Shown here one piece after another: positions 26,866-29,342 of a DNA stretch of 29,342 nt. How positions within the stretch are numbered: position 1 is the first letter of the stretch; the number at the start of each line of letters is the position of its first letter. The position numbers and the translations under genes were made by a program. Source of the DNA: a virus; IMG/VR virus record IMGVR_UViG_3300031621_000021, positions 1 to 29,342 of that record; one strand, written 5' to 3'. The notes under the pieces were generated by a model. It worked only from the letters and a program-made list of their open reading frames with translations, made no database searches and had not been told where the DNA came from.

Positions 26866-27239
26866 TGGCATATTTGACCACAATAAATTTAGTTCAGGGA
26901 GACCAGCTTCCTGAAATACAAATCATTCTAAAAGACAGTAATACTGCGGCTTCAGGTGCTGTTCTGGATACTGACGACCCATCAACATTTGCCACCCTAG
27001 ATTTAACGGGTGGATCTGTTCGCATGAGAGTTCGGACAGTAGGGCAGACCTCTTTAATTGATACTCTTGTCGGTACAATAACCAGCGCTACAGGAGGCGT
27101 TGTCGTATTCGTATTTGACGCAGACACGCTATCTGCTAGCGGAGTACTGGAAGGTGAGATTGAATTCACAGACTCTTCTGGAAGAACACAGACCGTAATG
27201 GATTTAATCAAGTTTAAAGTTAGATCGCAGTTCGGGTAA
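26865..27239 (+). CDS. BppU-like beta-sandwich baseplate/tail protein
   Basis: This 124-residue protein is NLVQGDQLPEIQIILKDSNTAASGAVLD, then DLTGGSVRMRVRTVGQTSLIDTLVGTI, then VLEGEIEFTDSSGRTQTVMDL. The sequence VQGD-LPEI at the start and LTG-SVRMRVR is typical of the N-terminal domain of baseplate upper protein (BppU) and similar tail beta-sandwich domains. The start overlaps the previous stop (TGATG). Confidence 0.72.
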   Translation: MAYLTTINLVQGDQLPEIQIILKDSNTAASGAVLDTDDPSTFATLDLTGGSVRMRVRTVGQTSLIDTLVGTITSATGGVVVFVFDADTLSASGVLEGEIEFTDSSGRTQTVMDLIKFKVRSQFG

Positions 27240-27245
27240 TAGCTA

Positions 27246-28202
27246 ATGGCTATCAGAGCGTCCGTAAGCTTCAAATCGATTGTAGCCAGTGCCTCGCACC
27301 GAAAGCTTGATCTAAATGCGTCCCTGCTTCCATCACTTGGTAATCAAGTTTACTTTACAAAGCTGGTCGGTGTCGCAAATTGGCAAAGGCTGTTCTTAGA
27401 TGATATTCATGTAAATGCTACTCGGACTGTTTACTTCTTTAACAATTCATTTAATTTTTTGGAGTCTCAAGAATTTTCCGTAGGCAAGGGTGTCACTGAC
27501 TCGCTAACTATCGGCAGTCTTGATCCGATATTTGATGTCATTTCTAGCAAGACAGATACCTTAAATACCATTGACTATACTATCATCGGCGCAGGCAAGG
27601 TTGCAGTTGACCTAGTATCCTTCAATGAAGCTCAAACTTTTAACACTATTAAATCAACGTCGGACTCCATAGCGTTTAACGAAAGCGTGGTGACGCTCTT
27701 AACCTTTATTAGAAGCTTTTCCGATACCTCATTACTTACTGACAACCTAAGCCTTGCATCCACCAAGAACTCCTTGGACTCTTTTTCCTTTAGCGATGAG
27801 TTGTCAACGAACTTTGGTAAGTCATCTGGAGACAGCTTCGCTCTCTCAGAGCAACTTTTAGCAGAGACTGGAAAGTTTCTTCCAGACCCTGTCGTTATGG
27901 TTGACACGTTCAACATAACAAGACAGCCATACAGTTTTATTTTTAATGACGTTGGTGGAGTGGTTTCGGTTACCGGTGCTCCTAACCATAACTTTACGCT
28001 TTCAGATACAACTCCAGTCTTTAATATTGAGACAGCACTTCAAGATTATTTTGCTCTTGATGATTTTGCTCAGGTCAATAAAGACAGCCTTGGCGTTAAG
28101 GTAAATGTTGTCGGATTCTCTGATCAAATTGACTTTGACCATGTTGTCACTAGCTCTTTATTAAATAAGGCGCTTTTAGGCAATATGGTATTAAACGCCT
28201 AA
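27246..28202 (+). CDS. Tail structural protein with DSFSFSDE-type repeats
   Basis: This is a 318-residue Ser/Asp/Phe-rich protein. Short repeats of the type S-D-S-I-A-F-N-E-S recur through its middle: SDSIAFNES, TDNLSLAST, LDSFSFSDE, GDSFALSEQ, LSDTTPVF. The end reads SDQIDFDHVV ... KALLGNMVLNA. Repeats of this kind are typical of beta-helical or fibrous phage tail proteins that contact the host surface. The N-terminal 70 residues look globular. No catalytic motif is seen. A degenerate copy of its C-terminus lies just downstream. Confidence 0.65.
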   Translation: MAIRASVSFKSIVASASHRKLDLNASLLPSLGNQVYFTKLVGVANWQRLFLDDIHVNATRTVYFFNNSFNFLESQEFSVGKGVTDSLTIGSLDPIFDVISSKTDTLNTIDYTIIGAGKVAVDLVSFNEAQTFNTIKSTSDSIAFNESVVTLLTFIRSFSDTSLLTDNLSLASTKNSLDSFSFSDELSTNFGKSSGDSFALSEQLLAETGKFLPDPVVMVDTFNITRQPYSFIFNDVGGVVSVTGAPNHNFTLSDTTPVFNIETALQDYFALDDFAQVNKDSLGVKVNVVGFSDQIDFDHVVTSSLLNKALLGNMVLNA

Positions 28203-28258
28203 GAAATTAAATCATTGAATATCAGCATATTACCTTGACCAAAGTGAAATTATTTGCT

Positions 28259-28287
28259 TTGTAAAAAGCTCTTTTAGACCCTATAAT
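28259..28287 (+). promoter_or_regulatory. Candidate internal promoter before the tail-fibre genes
   Basis: TTGTAA, a 17-nt spacer and a perfect TATAAT lie in the 296-bp spacer at 28203-28498. The -35 box matches at four positions. The sequence also reads as part of a gene remnant, so the match may be chance. Confidence 0.35.
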
Positions 28288-28484
28288 AGCATCTGGATTC
28301 CTAGCTTTACATGCGCCAAGGCTAGTATTTTTTTACATCACATTTACGGGCGCAGTCACACTGTCTTCATGGATCGGAAAATCGGATGGTATAGATATTG
28401 TCGATTCAATTGGCTATCAGCGTGTAGTTATGAGCGCTATAAAAGTCAGGGTTATTCGGCAATATAATATTGAATGCTGAATAA
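28265..28484 (+). pseudogene. Frameshifted remnant related to the end of the upstream tail gene
   Basis: In one frame 28265-28439 reads without a stop, including FLALHAPRLVFFYITFTGAV and WIGKSDGIDIVDSIGYQRV. The neighbouring frame then continues KSGLFGNIILNAE before a TAA at 28482. The intact gene upstream ends SDQIDF ... KALLGNMVLNA, so SD-ID and K--L-GN--LNA are shared, and 16 of 21 bases match over the last seven codons. No usable start codon is visible. It is probably a decayed duplicate or recombination scar. Confidence 0.45.
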
Positions 28485-28498
28485 ACCGGAGATCCACC

Positions 28499-28945
28499 AT
28501 GATCCAAGATGATCTAAAACTTAAAGGGCGACTTACCGTTAATTTAATTGCGGCTGACGGCTCTATTAAGAACACTCAAGAGATACCTAATCTCGTTGTA
28601 ACCTCAGGCAAAACCTTTGTAGCAAGTCGCATGGCTGGTACATCTTCTAGCGTAATGAGTCACATGGCTATTGGCACCTCAGCGACAGCGGCGGCAGTTG
28701 GAAACACTACGCTAGGGGCTGAAGTTGCCAGAGTTGCTTTAACAAGCACTACAGCCAATAACAATGACATTGTATATGTAGGCTCATTCCCAGCGGCAAC
28801 ACCATCTAGCTCTGCGGCTGTGGTAGAAGCGGCAATATTTAATGCTTCTTCAAGCGGAACCATGCTTTGCAGAACGGTTTTCAGCGTTATTAACAAGGCG
28901 GCAACAGATAGCCTTAGTATCTCATGGACAATTTCAGCTAGCTAG
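28499..28945 (+). CDS. Tail-associated structural protein
   Basis: A 148-residue Ala/Ser/Thr-rich protein: LKLKGRLTVNLIAADGSIKNTQEIPNLVVTSGKTFVASR. MSHMAIGTSATAAAVGNTTLGAEVARVALTSTT and VVEAAIFNASSSGTMLCRTVFSVINKAATDSLSISWTI follow. This pattern (NLVVT-G-- ... MAIGT ... EAGIFN ... M-CRTVF) is common in phage tail proteins of unknown exact role, probably a tail fibre or collar component. GGAG lies 7 nt before the ATG. Confidence 0.75.
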   Translation: MIQDDLKLKGRLTVNLIAADGSIKNTQEIPNLVVTSGKTFVASRMAGTSSSVMSHMAIGTSATAAAVGNTTLGAEVARVALTSTTANNNDIVYVGSFPAATPSSSAAVVEAAIFNASSSGTMLCRTVFSVINKAATDSLSISWTISAS

Positions 28946-28954
28946 GAGCCTTAA

Positions 28955-29342
28955 ATGGCAATTCAGTTCTCGAACCTAGCTAGCACTACGCTGGCTAGTG
29001 GCGTTTCCTCATCGGCAACGTCTGTAAGTGTAACCAGCGCATCCCTATTTCCCTCTCTGGGAGGTAGTGATTATTTCTATGCAACTCTAGGAGACGGCAC
29101 TGGGTCTGAAATTGTTAAAGTCACGGCCATATCAGGGACTACATTTACTGTAGTTCGTGGTCAAGATGGGACTTCAGCAATAAGCCATAGCACGGGAACT
29201 CAATTTGCTCTAAGGGTAACAGCGGCGGCACTTGAAGATCTCCGAGACTCCCCTAACGTAGAATCCGTCTCCAAAAGCGGAGACACGATGACGGGCAACC
29301 TATCACTAGGCGATAACGTCAAGCTACAGCTAGGCAATCAGA
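28955..29342 (+). CDS. Tail fibre or appendage protein, N-terminal part (runs off the window)
   Basis: The first 129 codons are visible: MAIQFSNLASTTLASGVSSS, then TSVSVTSASLFPSLGGSDYFYATLGD. TFTVVRGQDGTSAISHSTGTQF and SKSGDTMTGNLSLGDNVKLQLG follow. The first ~100 residues resemble the short beta domain that often begins phage fibre proteins, and SGDTMTGNL is the linker motif typical of fibres before repeated or receptor-binding parts. AGGAG lies 6 nt before the ATG. The rest is outside the window. Confidence 0.82.
   Translation, partial: MAIQFSNLASTTLASGVSSSATSVSVTSASLFPSLGGSDYFYATLGDGTGSEIVKVTAISGTTFTVVRGQDGTSAISHSTGTQFALRVTAAALEDLRDSPNVESVSKSGDTMTGNLSLGDNVKLQLGNQ

Overview
The window is about 29 kb of a temperate tailed phage or prophage of a bacterium. 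It carries a tyrosine integrase, a repressor region with divergent promoters, a recombination and replication module, an anti-restriction/accessory operon, and a head-assembly and tail gene block that runs off the right edge. Sigma70-like promoters and AGGAGG-type ribosome binding sites point to a bacterial host. Several small protein families resemble those of marine phages as I remember them, so a marine proteobacterium is plausible, but the host cannot be read from this window. Almost all genes are packed tightly, with ATGA, TAATG or TGATG stop-start overlaps.

Layout. (1) 1-1.7 kb, leftward: integrase and two small genes. A 13-bp inverted repeat lies just beyond the integrase and a terminator (1764-1790) lies upstream of the group. 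(2) 1.8-4.6 kb, leftward from a good promoter at 4571-4599: an annealing protein (DUF1071 type), a YqaJ-type exonuclease, a protein with an SSB tail, a CsrA-like protein and a small protein. (3) 4.6-5.6 kb: a small gene, a CI-like repressor without a peptidase domain, and repeated operator-like sites. (4) 5.6-10.8 kb, rightward: replication initiator, primase-helicase, a second HTH regulator, a Ref-like HNH nuclease, a DUF3310 protein, two PD-(D/E)XK-like nucleases and small unknowns. (5) 16.6-10.8 kb, leftward: seventeen small genes, including an ArdC-type antirestriction protein, from one promoter (16613-16642) to one UUCG terminator (10817-10839). (6) 16.6-29.3 kb, rightward from a promoter sharing its -35 box with the previous one: a coiled-coil membrane protein, small terminase, several small basic proteins, DUF5675, HNH, large terminase, portal, scaffold, coat, adaptors and tail proteins.

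The most interesting part is region 5. The spacers upstream of three consecutive genes (13934, 14251 and the ardC start at 15247) each fold, on the transcribed strand, into a complete type I hammerhead ribozyme. Each has a CUGANGA core, a GAAA box, a GUC cleavage site and three stems with compensatory changes between copies. In each case the predicted cut falls 29-31 nt upstream of the start codon. Between the cut and the start codon lies a small hairpin, of the form NCCU-GAGG-AGGN, that holds the Shine-Dalgarno sequence. The same hairpin, again with compensated stem changes, precedes eight genes of the operon. The other spacers carry related terminator-like hairpins instead of ribozymes. The operon therefore looks like a set of gene cassettes, each with its own RNA module that can cut, attenuate or mask the message. 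The phage also encodes a CsrA-like protein, a family that binds GGA in hairpin loops over ribosome binding sites. This makes a self-encoded post-transcriptional regulon an attractive but unproven idea.
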